In this document: in pieces, positions 8,950 to 17,551 of the stretch
Position numbering within the stretch: position 1 is the first letter of the stretch
How the letters are laid out: the number at the start of each line of letters is the position of its first letter
Assembly: GCA_030247725.1 (NCBI GenBank)
Contig: JAOTRT010000011.1
Span: forward strand, 1-64,000
Direction: 5' to 3'
DNA length: 64,000 nt
Source of the DNA: Candidatus Nitricoxidireducens bremensis
Lineage (GTDB): Bacteria; Pseudomonadota; Gammaproteobacteria; Burkholderiales; Rhodocyclaceae
Position numbers and translations under genes: made by a program
Notes under the pieces: model-generated
Seen by the model: the letters and a program-made list of their open reading frames with translations, nothing else
Told to the model about the DNA's origin: nothing
The model's database searches: none

Positions 8950-9138
8950 GGTGGTCTGAGATGGCCAGACACCCACCGCGGCATCGGCTCGGGCCGGTGG
9001 GGTGCCCTGCTCCGCGCAAGTAAAGAAGGAGGAGCCGGCCCCAGGCCGGCGACGGGTGACATGGAACGGGGCAGGGCACCCCGCTGGCCCGAGTGCGCTC
9101 CACAGCCGATGCGTGGAAGTGTTTCATCTCAGACCACC
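8950..9138. repeat. hairpin element E2, nested inverted repeat, second copy of the E1 core
   Basis: The inner arms 8988-9014 and 9067-9093 pair over 27 bases with three mismatches, all wobble-type. Further out, GCATCGGCT (8981-8989) pairs with 9104-9112, and GGTGGTCTGAGATG (8950-8963) pairs with 9125-9138, so the structure spans 189 bases. The core has an inner hairpin (GCCGGCC/GGCCGGC, 9034-9050), AAGAAGGAGGA (9024-9033) and GACATGGA (9058-9065), matching E1 read on the other strand. GGAGCGC appears next to the right arm on the minus strand. The outermost arm overlaps the last codons of mshJ. Confidence 0.8.
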
Positions 9139-9860
9139 ATCCATGTCGGGTCCAGACTCAGCGTATAGACGGTCAGGGACAGCTCGCTGCGCGGATAGGC
9201 GGTGACCTCCAGAGACATGGCGCCCCAGAGCAGCTTCTGGGGCAGGCCGTCGAGTTCGGCCACATAGGCGAGCAGATCGAGGTAGTTGCCGGCCATGCGG
9301 ATCTCGATGCCGTGCTTGTGGATGTTGCTGCCCTTCGCGGCGGGTACGGCGGGCGCCTTCGCTTCCGCAGGTTTGGGGTCCGCGCCCTTGGGCTCCTGGG
9401 CCTTCCCGTCGGCCTTGCCCTCCGGCTTGGCGGGCGCCAGCAGGGGCTGGGGCGGCAAGGTTTCCAGGCTCAGCAGTTCCAGCCCCTTGTGGCGCGACAC
9501 CAGCGACTGGAGCAGTTGCGGCATGCGCTCCGGCGCCACCAGGGTGTTCTCGTAGCCCCGCAGGGACCGGTCCACGGCGTCGAGGCGGCCCTTGATCTCC
9601 TTCAAGGCCGCCCGGTTGGGGGCGTCCGGGTCCCGCACCTGGGTGCTCATGACGACCAGTTGGGCCTGCAGGTTCTGCATGTCGGTCTTCTGCTGGGCGA
9701 TCTGCTTGCGCAGGGCCGCCGCCCGCAGCATCGGCGGCTCGGCCCAGAGGGTGTAGCCGCCGAGGCCGATGACGGAAACGCTGGCCACGGCGATGAGCGC
9801 CTTCTCCCGCTGCTGGAGGGCGGCGAACTTGGCGCCGAGGGCCTGGAGGCGGGCCTTCAT
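9129..9860 (-). CDS. mshJ: MSHA biogenesis protein MshJ (PilO-like)
   Basis: A 243-residue bitopic inner-membrane protein: a short cytoplasmic start (MKARLQALGAKFAALQQREK), one transmembrane segment at about residues 22-40, a coiled coil, a Pro/Ala/Lys-rich linker (about residues 140-180) and a C-terminal ferredoxin-like domain (IHKHGIEIRMAGNYLDLLAYVAEL). This is the PilO/GspM layout used by MshJ in the inner-membrane alignment complex. It overlaps the preceding PilN-like gene by 4 bases (ATGA). Its 3' end forms part of the outer arm of hairpin E2, suggesting that element was placed directly at the end of the gene. Confidence 0.8.
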   Translation of the reverse strand: MKARLQALGAKFAALQQREKALIAVASVSVIGLGGYTLWAEPPMLRAAALRKQIAQQKTDMQNLQAQLVVMSTQVRDPDAPNRAALKEIKGRLDAVDRSLRGYENTLVAPERMPQLLQSLVSRHKGLELLSLETLPPQPLLAPAKPEGKADGKAQEPKGADPKPAEAKAPAVPAAKGSNIHKHGIEIRMAGNYLDLLAYVAELDGLPQKLLWGAMSLEVTAYPRSELSLTVYTLSLDPTWMVV

Positions 9861-10591
9861 CGCCTGGCCTCCGCCGCCGCGCCCGTACCCGTGCCCGCAG
9901 CCTCGGACAAAGGGCCGCCGACGGGGATGAGGACGAAATCGAAGTAAGGCGCCTTCCCCGGCCTGGCCGCAGGCGGTGGGGGCTTGGCCGGCGCCGGTGC
10001 CGGTGCCGCCGTACCGGCCGCCGCCGTCTCGGCCTGGGCCGGCTTCGCGGGGGAAACCTTGAGGGCCGAGAAGGCCCGCCCCTGGAAGACCCGCTCGCCG
10101 TTGAGGCGGCGGATGTATTCGGGCAGCAGGGCCGGATCGCTCATGCGACCGCGTATCTCCAGGGCCGCGCCGGCCTCGCCGATGATGAAGCCGGTCAGCC
10201 AGAGCCCGCTCTGGGCCTGGCGCGCGAAGCCGCGCATGTATTCGGCGAAGCTCGGCGTGTCGCCGCCGAAGCCCTTGCTGAGGGCGGCAAGGATTTCCTC
10301 CCGCAGTCCGAGGCGCGCCCGCGCCGCGGCCAGTTCGGCCTCCAGTTGCGGACTGGGCTTGGCTTCCGCCAACTGCCGGCCGATGGCCGTCATCTGGTCC
10401 TGCAGCAGCTTGGCCTGGGGAGCGATGGCGCGGCTTTCCGCCTCCAGGCCGGCCAGCTTGGCGCGCTCCCAACCGCCCAGGGCGCCCACGGCTGCAAAGA
10501 GGGCGGCCGAGACGATGGCCACGTTGGCGGCGGTCAGCAGGTCCCGCTTGCGCAGCAGAACCGGATCGTAGAGGTTGATCTGCTGGGTCAC
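9857..10591 (-). CDS. PilN-like MSHA biogenesis protein (MshI2-type)
   Basis: A 244-residue bitopic protein. The start MTQQINLYDPVLLRKRDLLT contains the INLYdP/INLLP signature of PilN, the peptide that docks into the PilM-like ATPase-fold partner. A membrane segment follows (about residues 20-40), then a coiled-coil region and a fimbrial-assembly domain (FARQAQSGLWLTGFIIGEAG...LEIRGRM). A Pro/Ala-rich tail ends the protein. The start is GTG at 10591, overlapping the MshI stop (GTGA). With MshI (PilM-like) and MshJ (PilO-like) it would form the inner-membrane platform. The longer frame upstream is antisense to nothing conserved and was not used. Confidence 0.8.
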   Translation of the reverse strand: MTQQINLYDPVLLRKRDLLTAANVAIVSAALFAAVGALGGWERAKLAGLEAESRAIAPQAKLLQDQMTAIGRQLAEAKPSPQLEAELAAARARLGLREEILAALSKGFGGDTPSFAEYMRGFARQAQSGLWLTGFIIGEAGAALEIRGRMSDPALLPEYIRRLNGERVFQGRAFSALKVSPAKPAQAETAAAGTAAPAPAPAKPPPPAARPGKAPYFDFVLIPVGGPLSEAAGTGTGAAAEARR

Positions 10592-11514
10592 GGGGCCGCG
10601 TCCTCCCGCAGTGCTGCGCCCAGGGCCAGCAGCGCATCGGCCTGGTGCTCGGGTTCGGCCAGGGCCGGGATGGCGCCGAACTCCAGGCCCTTGGCCAGGT
10701 CCAGCAATTCCACCGGCTGGTAGAGGTTGCCCTTCAGGTATTCGACGAAGGCCGCCGCCCCCGGAATGGGCACCACCAGCAGGCGCGACAGGGTGACGTG
10801 GCTGTAGTTGCGGTCGAAGTTGTCGAGGGAGCGCTGCACGTCCAGCAGCACGCGCTCGAAGACGCCGCCGGCCGCCTCGCCGCCCGGCGTCGCCAGGTCC
10901 TTGCGCGTCACGTCCACGTGGCGCGTGGCGAAGAGTTCGCCGCCGAAGGTGAAGGTGAGCCGCCCGCCGTCGTCGTCGAAGGCCAGCAGCGCCAGGCCGC
11001 GGTTCTCGTCCTCGAACAGGGCCGAGACGTTGCGCTGGGCGGTTTCCGGAACATCGATGGCCGCCAGCGCCAGCTTGGCGTCCTGGAACAGATGCACCCG
11101 CGGCGCCAGCACCGCATGGGCAGCCGCCACGGCGAACACCTGGGGCGGCCGGCCGGCCCCCGGGCTGGCGGGAATGTCGAGCAAATCGACGCTCGCCTGC
11201 TCCACGGGGAAATCCACCATTTCCTTGATGCGCCAGCGCACGGCGTCGCGGCGTTCCTCCGCCGGCACCTGGGGCGCCTCCACCTGCAGCATCTGGTACT
11301 GGCCGTGGCGCAGCAGGGTCGTGCAGCGCCCGCCCAGGCGGGGACGCAGGCGCTTGAGGGCATCCAGCTCGCTCCCTTCGAGAGCGTAGGACTCCCACGT
11401 CTTCACCGCAGGTCGCGCGTCGGTGCGCCGTAGCACTTCCGCTATATCGATCCTACCTTTGGAGAAGACGACGGATGTCCAGTTTTCGCTGTTCGGGCGG
11501 CGTCGCGGCCACAT
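10588..11514 (-). CDS. mshI: MSHA biogenesis protein MshI (PilM/GspL-like)
   Basis: A 308-residue cytoplasmic protein with the actin-like fold of PilM/GspL, expected to hold the PilN-type partner encoded next to it. Recognisable parts are DAVRWRIKEMVDFPVEQASVD (about residues 85-105), GLALLAFDDDGGRLTFTFGGEL and the C-terminal EYLKGNLYQPVELLDLAKGLE. I chose the ATG at 11514; an in-frame TTG at 11526 is an alternative, and neither has a good ribosome binding site. It follows mshQ after about 150 bases, the longest gap besides the J-K gap, so it may start a separate transcript. It overlaps the next gene by 4 bases. Confidence 0.8.
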   Translation of the reverse strand: MWPRRRPNSENWTSVVFSKGRIDIAEVLRRTDARPAVKTWESYALEGSELDALKRLRPRLGGRCTTLLRHGQYQMLQVEAPQVPAEERRDAVRWRIKEMVDFPVEQASVDLLDIPASPGAGRPPQVFAVAAAHAVLAPRVHLFQDAKLALAAIDVPETAQRNVSALFEDENRGLALLAFDDDGGRLTFTFGGELFATRHVDVTRKDLATPGGEAAGGVFERVLLDVQRSLDNFDRNYSHVTLSRLLVVPIPGAAAFVEYLKGNLYQPVELLDLAKGLEFGAIPALAEPEHQADALLALGAALREDAAP

Positions 11515-11664
11515 CGCGGGAGGCAATACCCATGTCTATTAGGATAGATGGCACTCTATCCGCGACGGCGTGTAGGGTTTCCCTGAACACAGGGGAAAAA
11601 CCCGGCCAACTACGGCCTTTTCTGCAGAAGCGCCCCTGGGCGACCGGGGGCGAGCCCGCCTCCC

Positions 11665-14600
11665 TTAGTAGCTCTCCCGGATGTAGATCGGCCCCCGCCG
11701 CTGGCTGCTGCCGAAGACGCCGAAGGTGGCGCGGGCGGTGGGGTCCCGGTCCCATGCGGTGCCATACCAGCGGCTGCGCAGCCAGGGGCGCTCGGCACCC
11801 GTGGGGCCGTCGTTCGGGTCGCGATTCGCGGCATTCAGGTCCGTCCAGGTAGTGGCGATAGCCGGGGTGGTCGTGGCGCCGAGATTGACCACCAGATCCA
11901 CGCTCCCGGCCACATTGGCGAGATTGCCTCCCGTCGTGGGGGGCGTGAGCGTGATCGTGCCGCCGCCGCCCGTGTTGGCGATGCTGGCCGGCAGATTGTT
12001 GGCGACCGTCACGTTTGTCTCGGACACCCCGCCCAGATAGTTGAACAATCCGATGTTGGCCCGGGCAATGGTGGTGCAGGTGTCGCCGGTGTTCTTCACG
12101 AAGGCGTTGCCGTTCCAGTATTGCAGCTCGTAGGGAATGGTCAGGCTCCTCTGGTCGGAACCGAAGGCATTGCCGAGCCACAGGCGGCCTGCACGGATAT
12201 CGATGCCGATATCCGTGAAAGTATCGGCGGTGGAAGACACGGTGTCAGCGTCCTCCGCGTGCAGAACGATGGGAGTGGAGACGGTAGGATAGGTCGAGAA
12301 CACGAAGGAGAGCTTGCCCGTGGCATCCGTATGGGCCGCCGTCCCGACACCCTTGGCGAACTTGGTCGCGGGTATCGCGCCGTTACCACCGGCATCAGTA
12401 TCGACATACAGGGTACCGGCGGTGGTACCCGTGGTGACACTCAGGTTCACCGGTTTGGCATAGCCGCCGACGTAATTGACCGTTGTGTTCCCGGCCGCGT
12501 TTTTCGCCGTCGCAACAACGGTGAAGGGCTGGCCGGTCACGACCGTGGTCTCGGGCCGCCCGGAATAGGCGAAACCGCCGCACTGCCCAGTTGAGGTGGT
12601 ATTAAAGTGGTCAGGATAGAAGCGGCCGACGTACCGCGTACTTGAAACACTATCGGTACCTAGGTACTTATCGTCTTCGTAGGCATCCTTGCCGACCGCT
12701 ACAGTGGCTGAAAGGATGCCCACCTCGTTCCAACTCAAACCCGTGGCGGCATAGGTGCCGGTGAAGTTACTGCTATCTCCGGTGTAGGCGAAAGCCACAT
12801 CCGGCGGCGACCCTGGATTGGTTTCTGTTCCCGTCGGTGCATAGCGTTCCCACGCTACGGAAATCGTCTCCGGCGTACTTTCGCGTCCATAGTTCGGGGT
12901 CGTCGCCCCGCCGCTAGTCACTGCTGTCGCCGCAGCGCTGAAGGCTCTACCGGCACGGCAGAACTTTGGACCGCTCGCGCCGGGAGAGGACTGACTCACG
13001 GCATTCGCCACGCTATCCGCCGTGCAGGTGGCAGCAAGCGTGAAACCGGCAGGCTTCGTGACGAACGCGTTCGACGATCCGCTGATCGGCCCTAGCAGGC
13101 CTCCACCCGCTGCCTTTTTCATGTGAAGTCGAATCTGCCCGACATCGCTGTAGTTGAAGCGGAAAGGCGCATTGCCGTTGTTGTCGAAGGTCATGTCGAC
13201 CTCGGTGTAGTTCGTTACGCTGCCTGCGGCATTACGGGCAATGGTCGTGTCGGTACCACCGTTTACTTTCATCAGGTTGCTCGTGTAGCAGGTCGCTGGA
13301 TTCAGGCATTCGTAGGCAAAGTTCACCTTCACCGGATCGGGCCCCACTAGGGCTGCCTCGCAGACCTTGGTCTTCTTGTCGGTCTTCACCGCCCGCAGGT
13401 AATAGTCGCCGGAAGCCGTGCCGGCTGTCTGCGTAGGTACTGTCGTTTCAGCCTCATCTTTGTTGGCGGCGATGACAAAACCAGCATCGGAAAATACCAG
13501 ACTGCAGTTCTGCGTATCCCCGACATAGCACTTGACGCCGTTGGTCGCCGCCGGCGATACGCTGCTGGCCGACAGGGTCACCGTTCCTATCGCCGTCTTC
13601 TCGAAATAGCGGGTCGCGTTACCCGTGAAGGTCAGGGCATCCGACGAAGTGCCACCGGTGGCCGCAGCGTACCAGCCGCCGCTCGGCGAAAGGTTCAGCG
13701 CCACGCTCGCCGTGTATTGGGTCGAGCAGTCCGCCGTCTGGCAGGCCTTGATGGTCAAAGCCTCGCGCAGGCAGGTGACGCCGCTGCCACTGTGTTCAAT
13801 GCGGATGTGATCGAGGCCGCTGGAGCAGGTGGTCCCCCGCGTCGTGCCGTCCCAGTTCTTGCCCGCCGCTTCGTTGGTGCGCAGGTTGCCGATCTGCCCG
13901 ATGCTCAGGGCGTTGGCGAACACCTTGAACTCCTCGATCTGCCCCTGAAAGCCCTGGGCGCTGGCGAAGCCGCCGCCGTAGGAGGTTTGCTTCTGGCCCG
14001 TCACCAGGGCATTGGCGTTGGTGATCGACAGGGCGTTGGAACTCCGGTTGTTGCAACCCAGGGAAGTGGCATCGAGATAGACGCAGACCTTCTTGCCGAA
14101 TCGGGATACCGCCAGATGGTGCCAGGCGCCGTCGGTGAAGGAAGTGGAGGCACTGTAATCGTTGCCCTTGTTGCGGAGATTGACGCGAATCTTGTTCGAG
14201 TTGATGAGGTAGATTTCGATCTCGTCGTCGGTAGTGCTGGAGCCCAGGCCGTGGAGAATCTCCTGCTGCGCCTTGCTGACGGAGGTCTTGAACCAGAGGG
14301 CGACGGTGAAATTCGTCCGCCCGTTCAGAATGCCGATCGGCCACTGGAGGTAATCCGAGGCGCTATTCGCCGACAGGTCGGCGGCGCGCTGGACAACGCC
14401 GTTCGCGGCGGTCGTAACGCTGTAGGGCGTACCGTTATAGCCATTGCCGCTGGAATCGGCGACTGCACCGGCGGTACCGCTGGTCCAGGAGCACTCGTCG
14501 AACCGGTAATCCGCCACCGGCGGCGTCACGGTCGCCGCATAGCAGCTCGTCACCGGACAGCTCGCCAGGGTACCGTTGTCCCGCACGTTTCCGTCGCTGT

Positions 14601-16143
14601 AGCTCGTGCCGCCGGCCACCCCCTGCCAGAAATTGCCGTTGAAGGTGTGGGTCGTGCTGTTGCTGTAGGCCCGCGGGGTCGAAGACTTCATGAAGCAACT
14701 GCCGCTGACCACGGTCTTGTAGGAAGGGTTGGCGCTGGTGGACACGCCGTGACTGGTGGTGGTGAACTTCGAGCCGGTAATCGCGACATTGCGGGCGTCG
14801 TACTGGGTGATCCGCACGCCGTATTGCCCGCTGCCCACGCAGATGTTGCTGATGGTACTGGACGAGACGGCGGATTCGAAAAGGATGCCCGAGCCGCTGG
14901 CATCCAGGGCCAGGTTGTTGAGGACATGGGCGCCGGAAGCGCTGTAACCCAGATACACCGCGTCGCTGCCGCTGCTGTAGAGGGAGGAATTCTGCAGCGT
15001 GACGGCCGCCGACCGGTCGATGTAAAGGCCCTTGTCCGTCGACGTCACGTTGAGGCCGGAAAGGTTCAGGGCATAGGTGCCGCTTGCCCATCCCATATAG
15101 ATGCCGTAACCGCCCGTCGCTGTGGCAGTCACGTCGGTGAATGTCGTGGCCGAGGATGGCCGCAGGTAGATGGCATCGCCGTTCGTGGCCGTCGCCGCGA
15201 TGTCGGAGAAGGTCGTCCCGCCGTTGTAGGTATACAGGCCATAGCTCCTGCCCGTGGCCGCGATGTTGCTGAAGGTGTGCGCGCCGACGCTTGAACTGCT
15301 CAGGTAGATGGCGGCGCTATCGCTGCTGGTGGCATTCACGTCCGTCATGGCCACTTTCGCCGAGCGTTCGACGTGGATGCCCTTGTCGTCGGCCGTGACG
15401 GTAACGTCGGTGAATGTGAAGTTCTTGTCGCCCGGCGACCAGGCCAGGTAGATGCCGTCCCCTTTTTCGGAGCTGGCGACGACGGTGGTGAACGTGGTGT
15501 CGTAATTGGGCGCCATGTAGATGGCGTAATCCTCCTCCGTGGAAACTTCGACATTCGAATAGGTCGCCCCCCCGTAGGAACCGATATAGATACCGCTTTT
15601 CTTCGCGGTGACGGTGACGGTGTCGAACACATGTTCGGCGACGGTATCCCACCCCAGCCTAATGCCGTCCTCCTCGCTGCTGGCGACGGTCAGGTTGGTG
15701 AAGGTGAGCTTTCCGGACACCTCCACGTAGATTCCATCGTTCTTCGCCGTGATGGCGAGATTCTCGAAGGTATGGGCGCTGGGACTGCCGGTCCATTGCC
15801 GGTGGATGCCTCTGCTGCCGGAGCTGGTAACGGTCATGTCCTTCAGGACGGTGGCCGAGGCGGTGATCGTGAAGACGGTGTTGCTGTTGCTCACCGTCAC
15901 GTCCGTCCGGTTGCCGGTGGCGGAGCGTATGGTCAGGTTGTCCTTGTTGACGGTGACGGCCTCGTTCCAGGTTCCGGAACAGACGAGGATGGTGTCGCCC
16001 GCCGCCGCCGCGGCGATGGCGGCGGTGATGGTGGCGCTGCTGGGCGCCCCGCATCCGCCGGCATAACGGGTGGCGGCGAAACCCGGCAGCGATGTCAGCG
16101 CCAGGAGGACTGCGGCTATCAGGGAAATCGGTGATCCGTTCAT
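11665..16143 (-). CDS. mshQ: MshQ-type pilus protein with N-terminal beta-helix and LamG domain (1492 residues)
   Basis: A very large secreted protein. Residues 1-23 are a signal peptide (ending GFAA). Residues 25 to about 540 are a repetitive parallel beta-helix with dozens of short rungs such as TFTDVTVTADDKGIHV. A LamG/concanavalin-like domain follows at about residues 545-765 (DYRFDECSW...TNFTVALWFKT...GAWHHLAVSRFGKKVCVYLD). The remainder, to the C-terminus, matches the MshQ/DUF6701 region found in MSHA loci. It is probably a surface or pilus-tip adhesin displayed by the MSHA system. It lies between mshP and mshI, the normal place of mshQ. Ordinary MshQ proteins have LamG plus DUF6701; the roughly 500-residue beta-helix is the unusual part. 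Its base composition is less GC-rich than its neighbours. Confidence 0.82.
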   Translation of the reverse strand: MNGSPISLIAAVLLALTSLPGFAATRYAGGCGAPSSATITAAIAAAAAGDTILVCSGTWNEAVTVNKDNLTIRSATGNRTDVTVSNSNTVFTITASATVLKDMTVTSSGSRGIHRQWTGSPSAHTFENLAITAKNDGIYVEVSGKLTFTNLTVASSEEDGIRLGWDTVAEHVFDTVTVTAKKSGIYIGSYGGATYSNVEVSTEEDYAIYMAPNYDTTFTTVVASSEKGDGIYLAWSPGDKNFTFTDVTVTADDKGIHVERSAKVAMTDVNATSSDSAAIYLSSSSVGAHTFSNIAATGRSYGLYTYNGGTTFSDIAATATNGDAIYLRPSSATTFTDVTATATGGYGIYMGWASGTYALNLSGLNVTSTDKGLYIDRSAAVTLQNSSLYSSGSDAVYLGYSASGAHVLNNLALDASGSGILFESAVSSSTISNICVGSGQYGVRITQYDARNVAITGSKFTTTSHGVSTSANPSYKTVVSGSCFMKSSTPRAYSNSTTHTFNGNFWQGVAGGTSYSDGNVRDNGTLASCPVTSCYAATVTPPVADYRFDECSWTSGTAGAVADSSGNGYNGTPYSVTTAANGVVQRAADLSANSASDYLQWPIGILNGRTNFTVALWFKTSVSKAQQEILHGLGSSTTDDEIEIYLINSNKIRVNLRNKGNDYSASTSFTDGAWHHLAVSRFGKKVCVYLDATSLGCNNRSSNALSITNANALVTGQKQTSYGGGFASAQGFQGQIEEFKVFANALSIGQIGNLRTNEAAGKNWDGTTRGTTCSSGLDHIRIEHSGSGVTCLREALTIKACQTADCSTQYTASVALNLSPSGGWYAAATGGTSSDALTFTGNATRYFEKTAIGTVTLSASSVSPAATNGVKCYVGDTQNCSLVFSDAGFVIAANKDEAETTVPTQTAGTASGDYYLRAVKTDKKTKVCEAALVGPDPVKVNFAYECLNPATCYTSNLMKVNGGTDTTIARNAAGSVTNYTEVDMTFDNNGNAPFRFNYSDVGQIRLHMKKAAGGGLLGPISGSSNAFVTKPAGFTLAATCTADSVANAVSQSSPGASGPKFCRAGRAFSAAATAVTSGGATTPNYGRESTPETISVAWERYAPTGTETNPGSPPDVAFAYTGDSSNFTGTYAATGLSWNEVGILSATVAVGKDAYEDDKYLGTDSVSSTRYVGRFYPDHFNTTSTGQCGGFAYSGRPETTVVTGQPFTVVATAKNAAGNTTVNYVGGYAKPVNLSVTTGTTAGTLYVDTDAGGNGAIPATKFAKGVGTAAHTDATGKLSFVFSTYPTVSTPIVLHAEDADTVSSTADTFTDIGIDIRAGRLWLGNAFGSDQRSLTIPYELQYWNGNAFVKNTGDTCTTIARANIGLFNYLGGVSETNVTVANNLPASIANTGGGGTITLTPPTTGGNLANVAGSVDLVVNLGATTTPAIATTWTDLNAANRDPNDGPTGAERPWLRSRWYGTAWDRDPTARATFGVFGSSQRRGPIYIRESY

Positions 16144-16236
16144 GGCTTCTCATCCCGGGAGAAACGTCTATAGGCGTTCAATACTCTATTGACGATAGCA
16201 TTTGCCTTGCCCATTTGCATGCACCGCCGCCGGCCA

Positions 16237-16641
16237 TCAAGTCGGAAACTCGACGAAGGCATTGACCCGGCGCTCCACATAGCCGATCCCGCCGACCGCG
16301 CCGCCGCGCGTGGCCGTAGACTCCAACCAGTAGATGAAACGCTCAACTCCGCCCTCATTGTAGGCATCGGCATTCCTGGTACAGGTCACGCTTACGCTGT
16401 AGCCTTCCACGGTCATGTCTTTCGGGAACGACGCCGAGCAGGCGGCATCCACCTTGACCTTGGCGATCCCCCATTCCAGGCCCGTACGGGCCGCCCGGAA
16501 CGCCTGGGAGCCCTGCACGTCCATGGCCGTCGTCACCTGCTGGGTACCCGATAGCATCAGCATGAAAGCGCCGAGCATCGCCAATACGACCAGCAGGAAA
16601 ATGGCGGTGACGATGCTGAATCCCGATTCGCGGCGGTTCAT
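16237..16641 (-). CDS. mshP: MSHA biogenesis protein MshP (PilX-like minor pilin)
   Basis: A 134-residue protein. It starts MNRRESGFSIVTAIFLLVVLAML, a type III-type prepilin leader with the cleavage glycine at residue 7 followed by Phe and a hydrophobic helix, as in MshP and PilX. The body has QQVTTAMDVQGSQAFRAARTGLEWGIAKV, typical of the family. It is a minor pilin thought to prime or cap the pilus. The ATG overlaps the mshO stop (ATGA). Between it and mshQ are 93 bases that contain an AT-rich stretch but no clear terminator. Confidence 0.85.
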   Translation of the reverse strand: MNRRESGFSIVTAIFLLVVLAMLGAFMLMLSGTQQVTTAMDVQGSQAFRAARTGLEWGIAKVKVDAACSASFPKDMTVEGYSVSVTCTRNADAYNEGGVERFIYWLESTATRGGAVGGIGYVERRVNAFVEFPT

Positions 16642-17549
16642 GGCGTGTTGCTCACATTGACCTGATGATAGAGCTGTACCGCCTCCCCCTCGCGGGTCGC
16701 CTCCAGGATCATGGAAACGATGCCCTGGCGTCCTGCGCCGGTACCGCTGCCCGGAGGTTGGTAGCGCAGGCTGCATCGCGTCAGGCCATTTGCGAGCGTG
16801 GCGGAGGAACTTGCCCCCGAAGTCATGTCATTGCAAGTCGCCGGATGCGCCCAGCCATCGCTATTGTTAGCAGAAGTCAGGGTCCGCGCATACCGCATCA
16901 AGGTATTTCCGACGCAAGCATAGCTAACGATCTGCGCTCCTGCCGGTACGACCTGGAAACGGTAAGACGGCGATTCGGCTGGCAGGCGCTTGAGCTGGAA
17001 CGGCTTTTCGGAATTGTCGGCGTCCACGAAGGTGATGGTGGCAGTCGGCGGGGTTTCAGAGCTATTGTTGGCCACCTGCTTGACTCTGATGGCATTGGTA
17101 CCCAGGTAGGCGTTGCCTGTATAGCCGTCGTTGTAAACCACCACAATGTCCCCGGTCTTGATTTCGTTTGTCCCTAGGGCGCTGTTGAGCCAGAGCATGT
17201 CGAAGGCGCCGTCCTCGGCGGTGAAATCGAGGATATTCCCCGTTCCCGTGGCAGTCTGGGCTACCCGGTAGCGTCCCCCGATCTTGGTCGGCATGAACTC
17301 CAGGCACTGATCCACTCCATTCGTCGGATTGCGCACGCTGTTGGGCAAGGCGACGCGGATGTCCCTGCCGATACGCCGCAAAGCGGTGTCGGCTACGTCC
17401 GTCAGTTGGGCACGGCGGGCGGCACTGGTGTAGGCGTCGATGGGGCTTTTGATGAAAACGGCCACCATGGCGCCGACGATGCCGGTGATCATGATGGCCA
17501 TGATGGCCTCGATCAACGTGAAACCGTCCATGCGGCGAACTGGCTGCAT
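16638..17549 (-). CDS. mshO: MSHA minor pilin MshO (PilW-like)
   Basis: A 303-residue pilin-like protein. The leader MQPVRRMDG is followed by FTLIEAIMAIMITGIVGAMV, with the prepilin peptidase site after Gly9 and the conserved Glu5 of the mature helix. The body (RRAQLTDVADTALRRIGRDIRVALPNSVR) is the MshO/PilW pattern of large minor pilins. It lies 2 bases after mshD and overlaps mshP, as in the O-P-Q part of known msh loci. Two Cys pairs in the body may form disulfides. Confidence 0.85.
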   Translation of the reverse strand: MQPVRRMDGFTLIEAIMAIMITGIVGAMVAVFIKSPIDAYTSAARRAQLTDVADTALRRIGRDIRVALPNSVRNPTNGVDQCLEFMPTKIGGRYRVAQTATGTGNILDFTAEDGAFDMLWLNSALGTNEIKTGDIVVVYNDGYTGNAYLGTNAIRVKQVANNSSETPPTATITFVDADNSEKPFQLKRLPAESPSYRFQVVPAGAQIVSYACVGNTLMRYARTLTSANNSDGWAHPATCNDMTSGASSSATLANGLTRCSLRYQPPGSGTGAGRQGIVSMILEATREGEAVQLYHQVNVSNTP

Positions 17550-17551
17550 GG

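Noticed and set aside
8771..9127. A 118-codon open frame through the hairpin elements between mshJ and mshK
   Set aside because: It consists of both arms of the palindromes; its content follows from the repeats, not from a protein family.
11527..11664. Terminator between mshQ and mshI
   Set aside because: A GGCC/GGCC stem before GGGTTTTT is seen on the minus strand, but the stem is only four pairs; too weak to call.
16144..16236. Promoter for mshQ in the AT-rich gap after mshP
   Set aside because: TTGAAC- and TATAGA-like words occur but not at proper spacing.
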